From positions 62,001 to 126,000 of the forward strand of contig NZ_WHPF01000015.1 in the NCBI RefSeq assembly GCF_013106755.1: 64,000 nt of DNA. The letters are read 5' to 3'. Below, one piece after another: positions 51,951-60,236 of the stretch. Source of the DNA: Limnovirga soli (GTDB lineage: Bacteria; Bacteroidota; Bacteroidia; Chitinophagales; Chitinophagaceae). Both the position numbers and the translations under genes were made by a program. A model generated the notes under the pieces. The model saw only the letters and a program-made list of their open reading frames with translations. It had not been told where the DNA came from and did not search any database. The first letter of the stretch is position 1. Each line of letters opens with the position of its first letter.

Positions 51951-52937
51951 TTATAAAGCCATAATTTTTTTAAGATCGCTATCCTTTACGGTAAGCAAAC
52001 CTACTGACGGTAATCGTTTGGTAAGTTCTTTCCAGTTTTTATCAGATGCAAATATTTTTTTAAGCATGGGTAATGCTTCAGCTACACGGTTATTATTGGC
52101 AAGGGTAATAGCTGTCCAGTATTGCATTTCTACATTGGCCGGAAACATTTTCATGGCAGCCCTGTACTCGTTCATGGCTGTTACCATATCGTTGGTTTCG
52201 GTGGCAAGATCACCCTTATTCATATGCTGGTAAGCAATATACAAATTGTACAGGCGGCGTAATTCTTTTAGTGGTTGCGGGTTATCGTCTACCCGCACAT
52301 CTACTGATTTATCGTTCCAGGGCTGGTTATTGGGCTTACCGGGCACCACAATAAGTGCCGCTGCCTGCATACCACGAATATCGCCGCCGGCAGTTTGGGC
52401 AGCATCTAAAGCAGCCAGTACCCTCTCGGCCAAAGGCTTGCCATAACTGGCTTTAAAGGCAGCAGCCATGCTGGTACACACTGTATTGTTTAACATCATA
52501 TTGCTTTGCACACTAAAATTATCGCCCTGTATATCTGATGCATATTGAATACAATTTTTACCCGTATGGCCTGCCACATTTCCCTTACTGTCTATTATGC
52601 CAACCTGTCTTACTTCACGGCCAGCATCGGCTTTTAATAAACTATCTAATGCCTGCCGGGCGGTATATCCAATTTTTAATAAAGCCAATGCTTTGGGGCC
52701 GTACGACTTATCAATAAAAGATTGGGTAGCTACCACACCAACTCCTGCTTCGCCCCAGGGCACTTCGGAGCCTACACTAAACCAATGGCTTTGTACGCCC
52801 ACCGCCATATCGCCTGTAGCAGAGTCGCGGGCCACAATAGAAAATGTATGTACCAGCGGCTCACTTGACTTAAACACCTGAGCCTGTGTGGTAATTATTG
52901 CCAATACCCCAAACAGCAGGAATAAGATTTTTTTCAT
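51951..52937 (-). CDS. secreted DUF1028 protein with TPR-like tail
   Basis: This 328-residue protein has a signal peptide (MKKILFLLFGVLAIITTQAQ). The DUF1028 domain follows: FSIVARDSATGDMAVGVQSH, VPWGEAGVGVVATQSFIDKS and GKNCIQYASDIQGDNFSVQSN. It ends about residue 230 with QPLKELRRLYNLY. The last ~90 residues are TPR-like (ATETNDMVTAMNEYRAAMKM, MQYWTAITLANNNRVAEALP). DUF1028 proteins have an Ntn-hydrolase-like fold and are found with glycan or peptide breakdown genes, but the activity is not established. It is probably periplasmic. Confidence 0.87.
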   Translation of the reverse strand: MKKILFLLFGVLAIITTQAQVFKSSEPLVHTFSIVARDSATGDMAVGVQSHWFSVGSEVPWGEAGVGVVATQSFIDKSYGPKALALLKIGYTARQALDSLLKADAGREVRQVGIIDSKGNVAGHTGKNCIQYASDIQGDNFSVQSNMMLNNTVCTSMAAAFKASYGKPLAERVLAALDAAQTAGGDIRGMQAAALIVVPGKPNNQPWNDKSVDVRVDDNPQPLKELRRLYNLYIAYQHMNKGDLATETNDMVTAMNEYRAAMKMFPANVEMQYWTAITLANNNRVAEALPMLKKIFASDKNWKELTKRLPSVGLLTVKDSDLKKIMAL

Positions 52938-53113
52938 GTGCTATAATTTTTATGAAGATAGAACGTTTAATAAACTTAACAGTTTAGCAGGTAATTGAAA
53001 AATTGTTTCAATTTTCGATTATTCATTATTTATTGTGAATGTCATTTAAAACAGTAGCCGCATATTTATAAATTTTACTTCAACTAGTTATTACTCAAGC
53101 TAAATTATTAACT

Positions 53114-53635
53114 ATGAAGTGGTGTAGCGGCATTTTTACCTGTGCTATTATTTTGTTTGTTTGTACCTCTTTTATTAGCGTAAATAACTCCTTGCCTACC
53201 TATTATGTAATTATTGATAAAAGCGATTATGAATTATCGGTATACGATGCCGAAGGCTGGCTGGTAACTTATCCTGTGGTATTTGGCAATAACGATTTGG
53301 GTGATAAAATGATGGAAGGCGACCGCAAAACACCCGAGGGTACTTTTACCATCATCAATAAAAGGGTACATGAAAAATGGAATAGGTTTATGATGCTTGA
53401 TTACCCCACCAAAGAAAGCTATGTAAAATTTAATTACCGTAAACAACTGGGGCAAATACCTGCTAAAGCCAATATTGGTGGCGCAATTGGCATTCATGGT
53501 GTTTGGCCACATGAAGATTATACGATTGATCAATACCAGAACTGGACACAGGGTTGTATAAGCCTGCGCAATCAGGATGTAGAAGAATTATACCGTATAA
53601 TTACACTAGGCACAAAAGTAACTATAAGGCCTTAG
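53114..53635 (+). CDS. L,D-transpeptidase (YkuD family)
   Basis: This 173-residue protein has an N-terminal signal (WCSGIFTCAIILFVCTSFIS). The YkuD domain contains YYVIIDKSDYELSVYDAEGW, GDRKTPEGTFTI, and the active-site HGVWP (His128) and TQGCISLRNQD (Cys148). These enzymes form 3-3 peptidoglycan cross-links or attach proteins to peptidoglycan in the periplasm. It is a minimal version with no additional peptidoglycan-binding domain. It converges with the alpha/beta hydrolase gene, two bases between the stop codons. Confidence 0.93.
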   Translation: MKWCSGIFTCAIILFVCTSFISVNNSLPTYYVIIDKSDYELSVYDAEGWLVTYPVVFGNNDLGDKMMEGDRKTPEGTFTIINKRVHEKWNRFMMLDYPTKESYVKFNYRKQLGQIPAKANIGGAIGIHGVWPHEDYTIDQYQNWTQGCISLRNQDVEELYRIITLGTKVTIRP

Positions 53636-53637
53636 CA

Positions 53638-54597
53638 TCATGGTTTTAAGAAATTGGTTACCGTTTGCATCCATTTTTCAGTAGCATGTTGATACAGGCT
53701 AATATGCCCCAACCCTTCATAAGACACAAAAGTTTTTTGGGCACTGCCCAGATTATCATAAATGGCTGCTGTTTCGGCTGCTGTTACCCTTATATCCTTT
53801 TCGCCTCTTTGCAATAAAACCGGACAATGTATGGCTTTTACATATTCCTGTGGTTTATTACCAAACGACCACATACCCGTTTCTACACTTCCCCAAAAAG
53901 TTAGTTCAACTGCCAATGGCTCATCGGGCAAATGCATATTTCTTACCAGTCCTTCTGCAGCCTCTAACATAGTGCCAAAAGGCATTTCCAGAATTACTTT
54001 TTCGGGTTGTATATCAGCATAATCATGCATGGCTTTGCTAATGGTAGCCGCCCCCATAGATATACCCCATAACACTATTTTTTTCTCTCCTCCGGCAACA
54101 ACGGTATCATAGGCAGCTTTTACATCCCTTACTTCATTAATACCAATGGAACATACATTACCCTCACTTTCGCCATGAGAGCGAAAATCTATCATTAACA
54201 CATTCCAGCCCATATTATAAAATGCAGTGGCTTCGGGTATTATACCGCTGCGGCAACTGCCATGGCCATGAAACATAATTACAGTTCCTCTGGCAACATT
54301 GGCAGTATCAGTTTTGTCGTGTACTAATTTCCAGCCGGCAATTTTAAAACCGTCACTCGTAGTTAATACAATACTTGTATGTGGTACGCTAAGCGAATCC
54401 ACCACTTTGCTTTTAGCCATGGGCACTCCTAATAACACAGCACCGGTTTTTTCAAAAAAGCCCATATCGGCTGCATTTTTATGGGGTACATTATCGTAAA
54501 AGCGGGTAAAATGATAGGCCTGAAAAGCGCACAATACATTAAACAACACAAAAAATACCAATACCCAAATTCCAATACGTTTTAGCAATGGTTTCAT
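53638..54597 (-). CDS. alpha/beta hydrolase
   Basis: This 319-residue protein has an N-terminal membrane helix (IGIWVLVFFVLFNVLCAFQAY). The hydrolase fold has MFHGHGSCRSG as the oxyanion loop, NVLMIDFRSHGESEG, and the nucleophile elbow LWGISMGAATISKAM. The acid and base are probably the Asp of GEKDIRVT and the His of EGLGHISLYQH. It is close to the group of membrane-anchored lysophospholipase- or BAAT-like hydrolases; the substrate is open. The two bases between its end and the L,D-transpeptidase end leave no room for a terminator. Confidence 0.88.
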   Translation of the reverse strand: MKPLLKRIGIWVLVFFVLFNVLCAFQAYHFTRFYDNVPHKNAADMGFFEKTGAVLLGVPMAKSKVVDSLSVPHTSIVLTTSDGFKIAGWKLVHDKTDTANVARGTVIMFHGHGSCRSGIIPEATAFYNMGWNVLMIDFRSHGESEGNVCSIGINEVRDVKAAYDTVVAGGEKKIVLWGISMGAATISKAMHDYADIQPEKVILEMPFGTMLEAAEGLVRNMHLPDEPLAVELTFWGSVETGMWSFGNKPQEYVKAIHCPVLLQRGEKDIRVTAAETAAIYDNLGSAQKTFVSYEGLGHISLYQHATEKWMQTVTNFLKP

Positions 54598-54635
54598 ACT
54601 TTAAAATTTAAAGGCGTATAGAAGTAACAAATAAA

Positions 54636-54722
54636 GGGGCGTTGCCGGAGGCCGGGCTTTACGTTGCAAGTCCTCACTTCGCTGCGCTTCGTTGCGGGCT
54701 TTTCACTACAATCCCTAACGCA
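54636..54722 (-). repeat. family 2 structured repeat, copy 4
   Basis: Read on the minus strand it opens TTTGCGTTAGGGATTGTAGT and closes GGCAACGCCCC. The second hairpin is cut down to GCC-TCC-GGC. One base of the first module is changed (TTGTAGTG for TTGCAGTG). Confidence 0.87.
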
Positions 54723-54794
54723 AATATCTATTACCCAATTAAAGATAACAGATTTTCTACAACACTAATCCGCTTAGGTGCTTTTACAGAATGT

Positions 54795-54826
54795 AAAAAA
54801 AAGCCCGGGAACAATAATTCCCGGGC
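54795..54826 (-). terminator. terminator of the sulfatase gene
   Basis: The stem GCCCGGGAA/TTCCCGGGC with a six-base loop is followed on the minus strand by eight T. It lies 22 bp past the stop codon. Confidence 0.93.
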
Positions 54827-54847
54827 CCATTCTCAGATAAAGTATAA

Positions 54848-56245
54848 TTATTTTAATGTTGACATAATTGCTTTAAAATTTTTGGAAATCTTCTTTTCAG
54901 CAGCAGTCATCTGCGCTGATTTTATGGGTGATAATTCCTTAGGATCAAGGATAATATTATAGAATTTTCCACCATCATATTGTTTATAGGTTGTATCCTG
55001 TGTCCACCGTTTTAAAGTATTTGAGGCGCCACCTTTTACTTCAGGCTGGTAATGGTTAAATGTCCAGCTTCTTGGAGTGCCAGCCTGGCCCAGCAAACGC
55101 GGATAAAAGCTAATACCATCCAGTGTGCCATAATTGGCAGGTACCGGAATATTTGCAATACCGGCAATAGTGGGCAAAAAGTCGGTGAAATTGATCATAT
55201 CGCGGTTAATACTACCAGCTGCAATTTTACCAGGCCAAAGAGCAAACATAGGTACATGTGTTCCAGCTTCGGTGCTTTGGGTTTTGCCACCCTGGTAATC
55301 CTGACCCATAAAACGGGAAGTAATTTGGGTGCTGGTACCATTATCGCCCACATAAAAAATGATGGTGTTATTGGCCAAACCTGCACTTTTTACCTTATTG
55401 ATAATTTGTCCAATTTTTATATCCATATATTTTGCCATAGAAGGATAAAATTTTGGATCAGAAATACCGGCTTTTGAATCCCAGCCTGCAAATTCAGGGT
55501 CTAAGGGCGTTGGCGAAAATGGGTCGTGGGTTAATACCTGTGTATAATAAATAAAAAATGGCGTATTAAGATGCTGATCTATAAAAGTCTCGGCATAACT
55601 CTCAAACATATCTTCACCATATAATCCGGCAGTTTGCTGGCGGGGAATTACAGCGCCATCTTTATAAATAGAAGGATCTTTATATCGTGAGCCTTTGCCT
55701 TCTCCATCATATGCAAAAGGGTTATAAATCATATAATCGTCAAACCCAAATTTTTTGATAGAAGCATCTCCGCCATCCAATTGCCATTTACCAGATACCA
55801 GGGTACTATACCCCTGATCCTGTAGCATATTGGCAATGGTACGATTGGTAGTATCCATTACACCCCAAACGGTATAATTTCTAAAATTGTATTTGCCGGT
55901 TAATAGGCTAACCCTGCTTGGAGAACAAAGCGGTGAACTGCGTACCTGTGTAAATCGCATCCCATCCTGTGCCATTTTATCTAAATTGGGTGTTGTATAC
56001 GATTGGCCACCGTTAACAGTGGGCACTTCATAGCCTACATCATCGCCAAGTATTAGAATAATATTGGGCTTTGTACTTGCCTGAAGGGCATTTACATTGT
56101 TGGCGGCTGTATGAATATTGGTTAAACTATTGCTTTTGTTGCAGCCAACAGTTAATTGTAATGCCAGTATTACCAGTAGGCTATTTGTAATGCTACGCAA
56201 ATAATAAAAATTGGTGTGGGCGGTTTGGGGGTTTAAGTTGTTCAT
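54848..56245 (-). CDS. sulfatase lipoprotein (formylglycine-dependent)
   Basis: This 465-residue protein has a lipoprotein-type signal with LTVGC near residue 36, after a rather long N-terminal part. The sulfatase domain starts KPNIILILGDDVGYEVPTVNGG with the metal-binding Asp pair. The modification site is CSPSR (Cys107) followed by VSLLTGKYNFRN, the C-x-P-x-R signature. FIYYTQVLTHDPFSPTP and YVGDNGTSTQI complete the metal site. Arylsulfatase-like S1 enzymes remove sulfate from aryl or carbohydrate esters and depend on a formylglycine-generating enzyme, not seen here. It probably acts at the cell surface. It could work on environmental or self-made sulfated glycans. Confidence 0.93.
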   Translation of the reverse strand: MNNLNPQTAHTNFYYLRSITNSLLVILALQLTVGCNKSNSLTNIHTAANNVNALQASTKPNIILILGDDVGYEVPTVNGGQSYTTPNLDKMAQDGMRFTQVRSSPLCSPSRVSLLTGKYNFRNYTVWGVMDTTNRTIANMLQDQGYSTLVSGKWQLDGGDASIKKFGFDDYMIYNPFAYDGEGKGSRYKDPSIYKDGAVIPRQQTAGLYGEDMFESYAETFIDQHLNTPFFIYYTQVLTHDPFSPTPLDPEFAGWDSKAGISDPKFYPSMAKYMDIKIGQIINKVKSAGLANNTIIFYVGDNGTSTQITSRFMGQDYQGGKTQSTEAGTHVPMFALWPGKIAAGSINRDMINFTDFLPTIAGIANIPVPANYGTLDGISFYPRLLGQAGTPRSWTFNHYQPEVKGGASNTLKRWTQDTTYKQYDGGKFYNIILDPKELSPIKSAQMTAAEKKISKNFKAIMSTLK

Positions 56246-56342
56246 CTTATTGGTTGTAAAAAATTATCTAAATGCAATGCAAGGGTACTTTAAATTTTAT
56301 AAAGCATTGATTAATACGGCTTATGATTTTATTAATTTTTAT

Positions 56343-56389
56343 GCTGCCACAAAGGTGGAACTCTGAACCGAGCGTGGCAAGCGGCGCTA
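56343..56389 (-). repeat. family 1 repeat, subtype C
   Basis: Reads GCTGCCACAAAGGTGGAACT, then CTGAACCGAGCGTGGCAAGC and GGCGC. It keeps the layout of the family but has GAGCGTGGCAAG in place of GTGCGACGCAAG. Confidence 0.75.
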
Positions 56390-56418
56390 TATTATTAACC
56401 TACAGCTTAGTACCAACA

Positions 56419-56447
56419 TAAAAAAAGCCTGTTCTGGCAACAGGCTT
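56419..56447 (-). terminator. serS terminator
   Basis: The stem AAGCCTGTT/AACAGGCTT with loop CTGGC is followed on the minus strand by a T-run. It is 20 bp past the stop. Confidence 0.92.
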
Positions 56448-56467
56448 CATAAAGGTGAACATTTTTC

Positions 56468-57739
56468 TTAATTAATGATTGCCGCCCCAAAATATGGCTG
56501 CAAAGCAGCAGGAATATTTATACCCGCTTCGGTTTGATTATTTTCTATCAAACTGGCAAAAATGCGGGGCAATGCCAGCGAACTGCCATTGAGCGAATGG
56601 GTTAATTGCATTTTACCATCGGCATCTTTAAACCTGCATTTTAACCTGTTGGTTTGAAAGCTTTCAAAATTACTTACACTGCTTACTTCCAGCCAGCGCT
56701 CCTGTGCTGCGCTATATACTTCAAAATCGTAGGTAATGGCGCTGGTAAAGCCCATATCGCCGCCACATAAACGTAAAATGCGATAAGGTAATTCCAATGA
56801 TTGTAACAGCTTTTCTACATGAAGAATCATATCATCCAGTGCCTGATAACTGTTATCGGGGTGTACAATTTGTATAATTTCAATTTTCTCAAACTGGTGT
56901 ACCCTGTTTAAGCCACGTACCTCTTTACCAAAGCTGCCAGCTTCCCTGCGAAAGCAGGGTGAATAAGCCGTCATTCTAATGGGCAAATCGCTTTCTTTTA
57001 CAATGGTATCTCTGTAAATATTGGTAACAGGTACTTCGGCAGTGGGTATCAGGTAAAAATTATCTTCTGTGGCATGATACATTTGCCCCTCTTTATCGGG
57101 TAACTGACCGGTGGCATAAGCACTGGCTTCGTTCACCATAAATGGCGGAATATATTCGTAATAACCCGCAGCCGTATTATAATCCAGAAAATATTGTATC
57201 AGGCTACGTTGTAACCTGGCCCCTTTACCCGTATAGAGCGGAAAACCACTACCGGTAATTTTAGCACCTGTTTCAAAGTCAACCAGTTTTAATTCCTTTA
57301 TCAAATCCCAATGCGGTTTGGCGCCGGCGTACAAAGTGGGTTTTACGCCACCTTCCCTAACCACTTCATTATCTTCCGGTGTTTTACCGGCAGGCACTTG
57401 TTCGTTGGGCAGATTTGGCAATTGCACCAGCGTTTCCTGCAGCCTTTTTTCTACTTCCGTCATGCTGGCGGTAAGTGAGGCAACCTCGGTTTTGTTAACT
57501 GCTACTTCGGCTTTAAGGGCTTCGGCGCCGGCTTTATCGCCTTGTGCCATTAGTTTTCCAATATCTTTAGAAGCACTGTTTATTTTAGATTGCGAAAGAT
57601 CGAAAGCAGCTTGAAGTTTTTTACGTTCATCATCCAATGCAATAATAGCATCTACCAATTCGGGCTGTTTAAAATTTCTAATGGCCAGCCTTTCTTTAAC
57701 CCAATCTGTTTTTGTGCGCAGCACATTCACCTGTAACAT
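56468..57739 (-). CDS. serS: seryl-tRNA synthetase
   Basis: This 423-residue class II synthetase starts at the ATG at 57739 (MLQVNVLRTKTDW, the usual opening); a TTG at 57760 that lengthens the frame lies in the -7 box. The N-terminal long coiled-coil arm (about residues 28-100) binds the tRNA extra arm. Class II motifs follow: motif 2 around AYSPCFRREAGSFGKEVRGLNRVHQFEKIE and motif 3 around LTHSLNGSSLALPRIFASLIEN. GFPLYTGKGARLQRSLIQYF and YLIPTAEVPVTNIY bind the serine/ATP. It is followed by a clear terminator, so it forms its own unit. Confidence 0.97.
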   Translation of the reverse strand: MLQVNVLRTKTDWVKERLAIRNFKQPELVDAIIALDDERKKLQAAFDLSQSKINSASKDIGKLMAQGDKAGAEALKAEVAVNKTEVASLTASMTEVEKRLQETLVQLPNLPNEQVPAGKTPEDNEVVREGGVKPTLYAGAKPHWDLIKELKLVDFETGAKITGSGFPLYTGKGARLQRSLIQYFLDYNTAAGYYEYIPPFMVNEASAYATGQLPDKEGQMYHATEDNFYLIPTAEVPVTNIYRDTIVKESDLPIRMTAYSPCFRREAGSFGKEVRGLNRVHQFEKIEIIQIVHPDNSYQALDDMILHVEKLLQSLELPYRILRLCGGDMGFTSAITYDFEVYSAAQERWLEVSSVSNFESFQTNRLKCRFKDADGKMQLTHSLNGSSLALPRIFASLIENNQTEAGINIPAALQPYFGAAIIN

Positions 57740-57757
57740 AATAACATCAATTTGCGG

Positions 57758-57765
57758 CAAAGGTA
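57758..57765 (-). promoter_or_regulatory. serS -7 box
   Basis: TACCTTTG on the minus strand fits TAnnTTTG, 18 bases before the ATG at 57739. A TTG 26 bases upstream is too far for a good -33 box. Confidence 0.6.
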
Positions 57766-57833
57766 TAAGTTGTAAGTATTAAGCGCATATAACAAGGCTA
57801 TTTTTATGGGCCCGGCATGGGTAACCGGCAGTG

Positions 57834-57861
57834 GGCTTTACTTGCGTCGCACTCTTGTACA
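57834..57861 (+). repeat. family 1 repeat, subtype A
   Basis: GGGCTTTACTTGCGTCGCAC then TCTTGTAC, in the divergent serS region. Confidence 0.92.
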
Positions 57862-58037
57862 CCAAAATATATGGCAACAATTTTGGGTAACCAAATAACA
57901 GGTGTAAAGCAAAAAATTTAAAAAAGCCTGGTTCTACAAAAGTATTGGCTACTGCCAAAAACAATTACAGTAATGCCCGCATTACCATTAACGAAAAAAG
58001 TTAATAGCCGGCAGGGTACATACCAATACACTTGTCT

Positions 58038-58045
58038 TACATTTG
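58038..58045 (+). promoter_or_regulatory. -7 box of the 115-residue protein gene
   Basis: TACATTTG fits TAnnTTTG and ends four bases before the ATG at 58050, so the message may be leaderless. Confidence 0.55.
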
Positions 58046-58049
58046 CGGC

Positions 58050-58397
58050 ATGATGAATGTGACAGATGATTTGCAGCAGCGCTGGTGGCAATTAGAAGCT
58101 AAATTGTTGGCACAATTTGGCAAAAAGCCCGATATGGAAGGCATCCTTTTTTTAATTGGTTTGCAGGAAACCAATTTTATGCCTCAAAAAATTACCAAAG
58201 AACAAAAGCAGGATATGATGCATGTAGCCGTATGTACCTTACTGGCACAAAGCGGCTTTTATGTATTGGAAGGCCACGATGAAGAAGGTTGGCCACATTT
58301 TAAACAAATTAATGAACTACCCGTAAACGGATTGATAGAACAGGAAAATTTTTTAAAAGACCATATTTTACTTTACTTCGATAAACAAGGATTCTAA
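58050..58397 (+). CDS. conserved hypothetical cytosolic protein
   Basis: This protein of 115 residues (from the ATG at 58050; a second ATG follows at 58053) has no signal or membrane helix. It is helical, with LQQRWWQLEAKLLAQFGKKP, DMEGILFLIGLQETNF, the His/Cys-containing DMMHVAVCTLLAQSG and HDEEGWPHFKQINELP. I do not recognise a named family, though it looks like a conserved Bacteroidota protein. It lies 10 bp upstream of the cyclophilin gene and probably shares its message. Confidence 0.75.
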   Translation: MMNVTDDLQQRWWQLEAKLLAQFGKKPDMEGILFLIGLQETNFMPQKITKEQKQDMMHVAVCTLLAQSGFYVLEGHDEEGWPHFKQINELPVNGLIEQENFLKDHILLYFDKQGF

Positions 58398-58407
58398 AAA
58401 CAAATTC

Positions 58408-59124
58408 ATGAAGCAATCATTTTTTTTATTAGCCGCACTTCTTTTATTAAATTTTGCCCATGCGCAAAACAAACCTGTAGTAAAACCTAAGCCCGCCACT
58501 GGGCAGAAAGTTGCGCCCATTGTAAAAGAAAGACTGGTACAGGTAACTACCGATTATGGAACGATGATTATTAAGCTGTACAACGAAACACCACAGCACC
58601 GCGATAATTTTATAAGTAAAGTAAAAGCTGGGTTTTTTGACAGTTTGTTGTTTCACAGAATTATTCAGGAGTTTATGATTCAGGGTGGAGACCCCGATAG
58701 CAAATATGCCCCCGATGGACAAATGCTGGGAGCTGGTGATGCGCCTGGTGGCAGAATACCACAGGAGTTTAATACCAAGCTGATTCATAAAAAAGGTGTT
58801 TTGGCCGCTGCAAGGGATAACAACCCTGAAAAAGCCAGCAGTAATTGCCAGTTTTATATTGTACAGGGTAAAAAATGCACCGATATTGAAATTAACCAGG
58901 TAGAATGTAATATTCGCAGTAGTGACCCTGCTTTCACCTATACCACCGCACAAAGAAATATTTATAAAACCATTGGCGGTGTACCATTTCTCGACCAGAA
59001 TTATACCGTTTTTGGAGAAGTAACCAAAGGCCTTGAGGTAATTGATAAAATTGCAGCATTACCAAAAGATGGCAGCGACAGGCCGTTACAAAACGTACGT
59101 TTTAAAATGAAAATGCTTAACTAG
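58408..59124 (+). CDS. secreted cyclophilin-type peptidyl-prolyl isomerase
   Basis: This 238-residue protein has a signal peptide (MKQSFFLLAALLLLNFAHAQ), then a cyclophilin domain: VTTDYGTMIIKLYNETPQHR, the active-site FHRIIQEFMIQGGDP with the catalytic Arg, and ASSNCQFYIVQGKK in place of the usual NSNGSQFFI. The insert between about residues 165 and 195 (NQVECNIRSSDPAFTYTTAQ) is longer than in E. coli PpiA. It catalyses proline isomerisation in the periplasm, helping envelope proteins fold. It follows the 115-residue gene after 10 bp. Confidence 0.93.
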   Translation: MKQSFFLLAALLLLNFAHAQNKPVVKPKPATGQKVAPIVKERLVQVTTDYGTMIIKLYNETPQHRDNFISKVKAGFFDSLLFHRIIQEFMIQGGDPDSKYAPDGQMLGAGDAPGGRIPQEFNTKLIHKKGVLAAARDNNPEKASSNCQFYIVQGKKCTDIEINQVECNIRSSDPAFTYTTAQRNIYKTIGGVPFLDQNYTVFGEVTKGLEVIDKIAALPKDGSDRPLQNVRFKMKMLN

Positions 59125-59178
59125 CATTTGCGGTTTATCAAAATTTTTAATTCATATTTGTAATCTAAACATAATCAA

Positions 59179-59559
59179 ATGAGCTTCCCTTCTAATGTAA
59201 AATATACCAAAGACCACGAGTGGATCAGGATTGAATCTGAAAATATTGCCCTTGTTGGTATTACCCATTTTGCCCAACAGGAATTAGGTGATATTGTATA
59301 TGTAGATATTGCCACAGTAGGTAACGCCTTACAAAAAGATGAAGTATTTGGCACCGTAGAAGCTGTAAAAACAGTAAGTGATCTTTTTTTACCTGTAAGC
59401 GGCACTGTACTGGAAGTAAACGCCACCTTGAATAAACAACCAGATCTGGTAAACACTGACCCCTATGGAGAAGGTTGGATGATTAAATTGGCAGTAGCTG
59501 ATATAGCCGATATTGATGGCCTGATGGATGCTGCAGCTTACGAGCAATTAGTTGGATAA
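59179..59559 (+). CDS. gcvH: glycine cleavage system H protein
   Basis: This 126-residue lipoyl carrier shuttles the aminomethyl group between the P, T and L proteins of the glycine cleavage system. [40 protein letters not shown] and the lipoyl site EAVKTVSD with Lys64 are as expected, followed by [10 protein letters not shown] and [11 protein letters not shown]. The length is normal. The gcvP and gcvT genes are not in the window. It lies 54 bp after the cyclophilin gene. Confidence 0.96.
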   Translation: MSFPSNVKYTKDHEWIRIESENIALVGITHFAQQELGDIVYVDIATVGNALQKDEVFGTVEAVKTVSDLFLPVSGTVLEVNATLNKQPDLVNTDPYGEGWMIKLAVADIADIDGLMDAAAYEQLVG

Positions 59560-59692
59560 GAATGGCAATGTTGAATGCCAGGTGAATAAACCATTGGCAA
59601 AATCTTTTGTTATAAGCCAAATGGCTGTACTTTGTTGTGCAGGTAAAATAATATAACCTGAAAGCTAACCTATTAACAGTTTCCGCTATAAA

Positions 59693-60235
59693 ATGCCAGA
59701 TACAATAAAATATACCGAAACAGAATTGGTGCTCTTGTTAAAAGAACGGGACCAATCTGCATTTGGTTATTTATACGATAATTATTCAGGGGCATTATTC
59801 AATATTGTATTGGCAATTATACCCGACAGAGAATTAGCCAGCGATGTTTTACAGGAGGTATTTGTTAAAATATGGCGGCAGGTAGCCCTGTATGATGCAA
59901 CAAAAGGCCGCTTATTTACCTGGATGATGAATATTGCACGCAATGCATCAATTGATGTTTTACGCAGTAAAAGCTATAATAACAGCCAACAAAACCGGGA
60001 GCTAACAGAAAACGTATATGCTAATGCCGGTACTACCGTTACCAATACAGATAAGATAGGATTACGCAAAGTAGTACACTCTTTAAAAGACGAATACAAA
60101 ATACTTGTTGAGCTTTCTTATTTTGAAGGATATACGCAGGATGAAATCTCCAAAATGCTAAATATTCCCTTGGGTACGGTAAAAACCCGGCTAAGAAACG
60201 CATTATTACAACTAAGAGAATTGGTTAAAAATTAA
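59693..60235 (+). CDS. ECF-type sigma factor (second pair)
   Basis: This 180-residue sigma-70 family protein has region 2 (FGYLYDNYSGALFNIVL, ELASDVLQEVFVKIWRQ, LFTWMMNIARNASIDVLRS) and region 4 (VELSYFEGYTQDEISKMLNI, then PLGTVKTRLRNALLQLREL), separated by a short linker. The HTH is a standard GTVKTRLR. It is followed by one base and the GTG start of the anti-sigma gene, so the pair is coupled. The layout matches the SigK/RskA type. Confidence 0.93.
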   Translation: MPDTIKYTETELVLLLKERDQSAFGYLYDNYSGALFNIVLAIIPDRELASDVLQEVFVKIWRQVALYDATKGRLFTWMMNIARNASIDVLRSKSYNNSQQNRELTENVYANAGTTVTNTDKIGLRKVVHSLKDEYKILVELSYFEGYTQDEISKMLNIPLGTVKTRLRNALLQLRELVKN

Positions 60236-60236
60236 A

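Larger units (their letters stand above)
57740..58049. other. divergent promoter region with a family 1 repeat
   Basis: The 310 bp between serS and the next plus-strand gene hold a family 1 copy (57834-57861) and two TAnnTTTG boxes, one at each end (57758-57765 minus, 58038-58045 plus). No gene is seen. Confidence 0.7.

Noticed and set aside
19834-54722. Family 2 repeats as a CRISPR array
   Set aside because: The four copies are far apart, in both orientations, with internal structure and no regular spacers; no cas gene is present.
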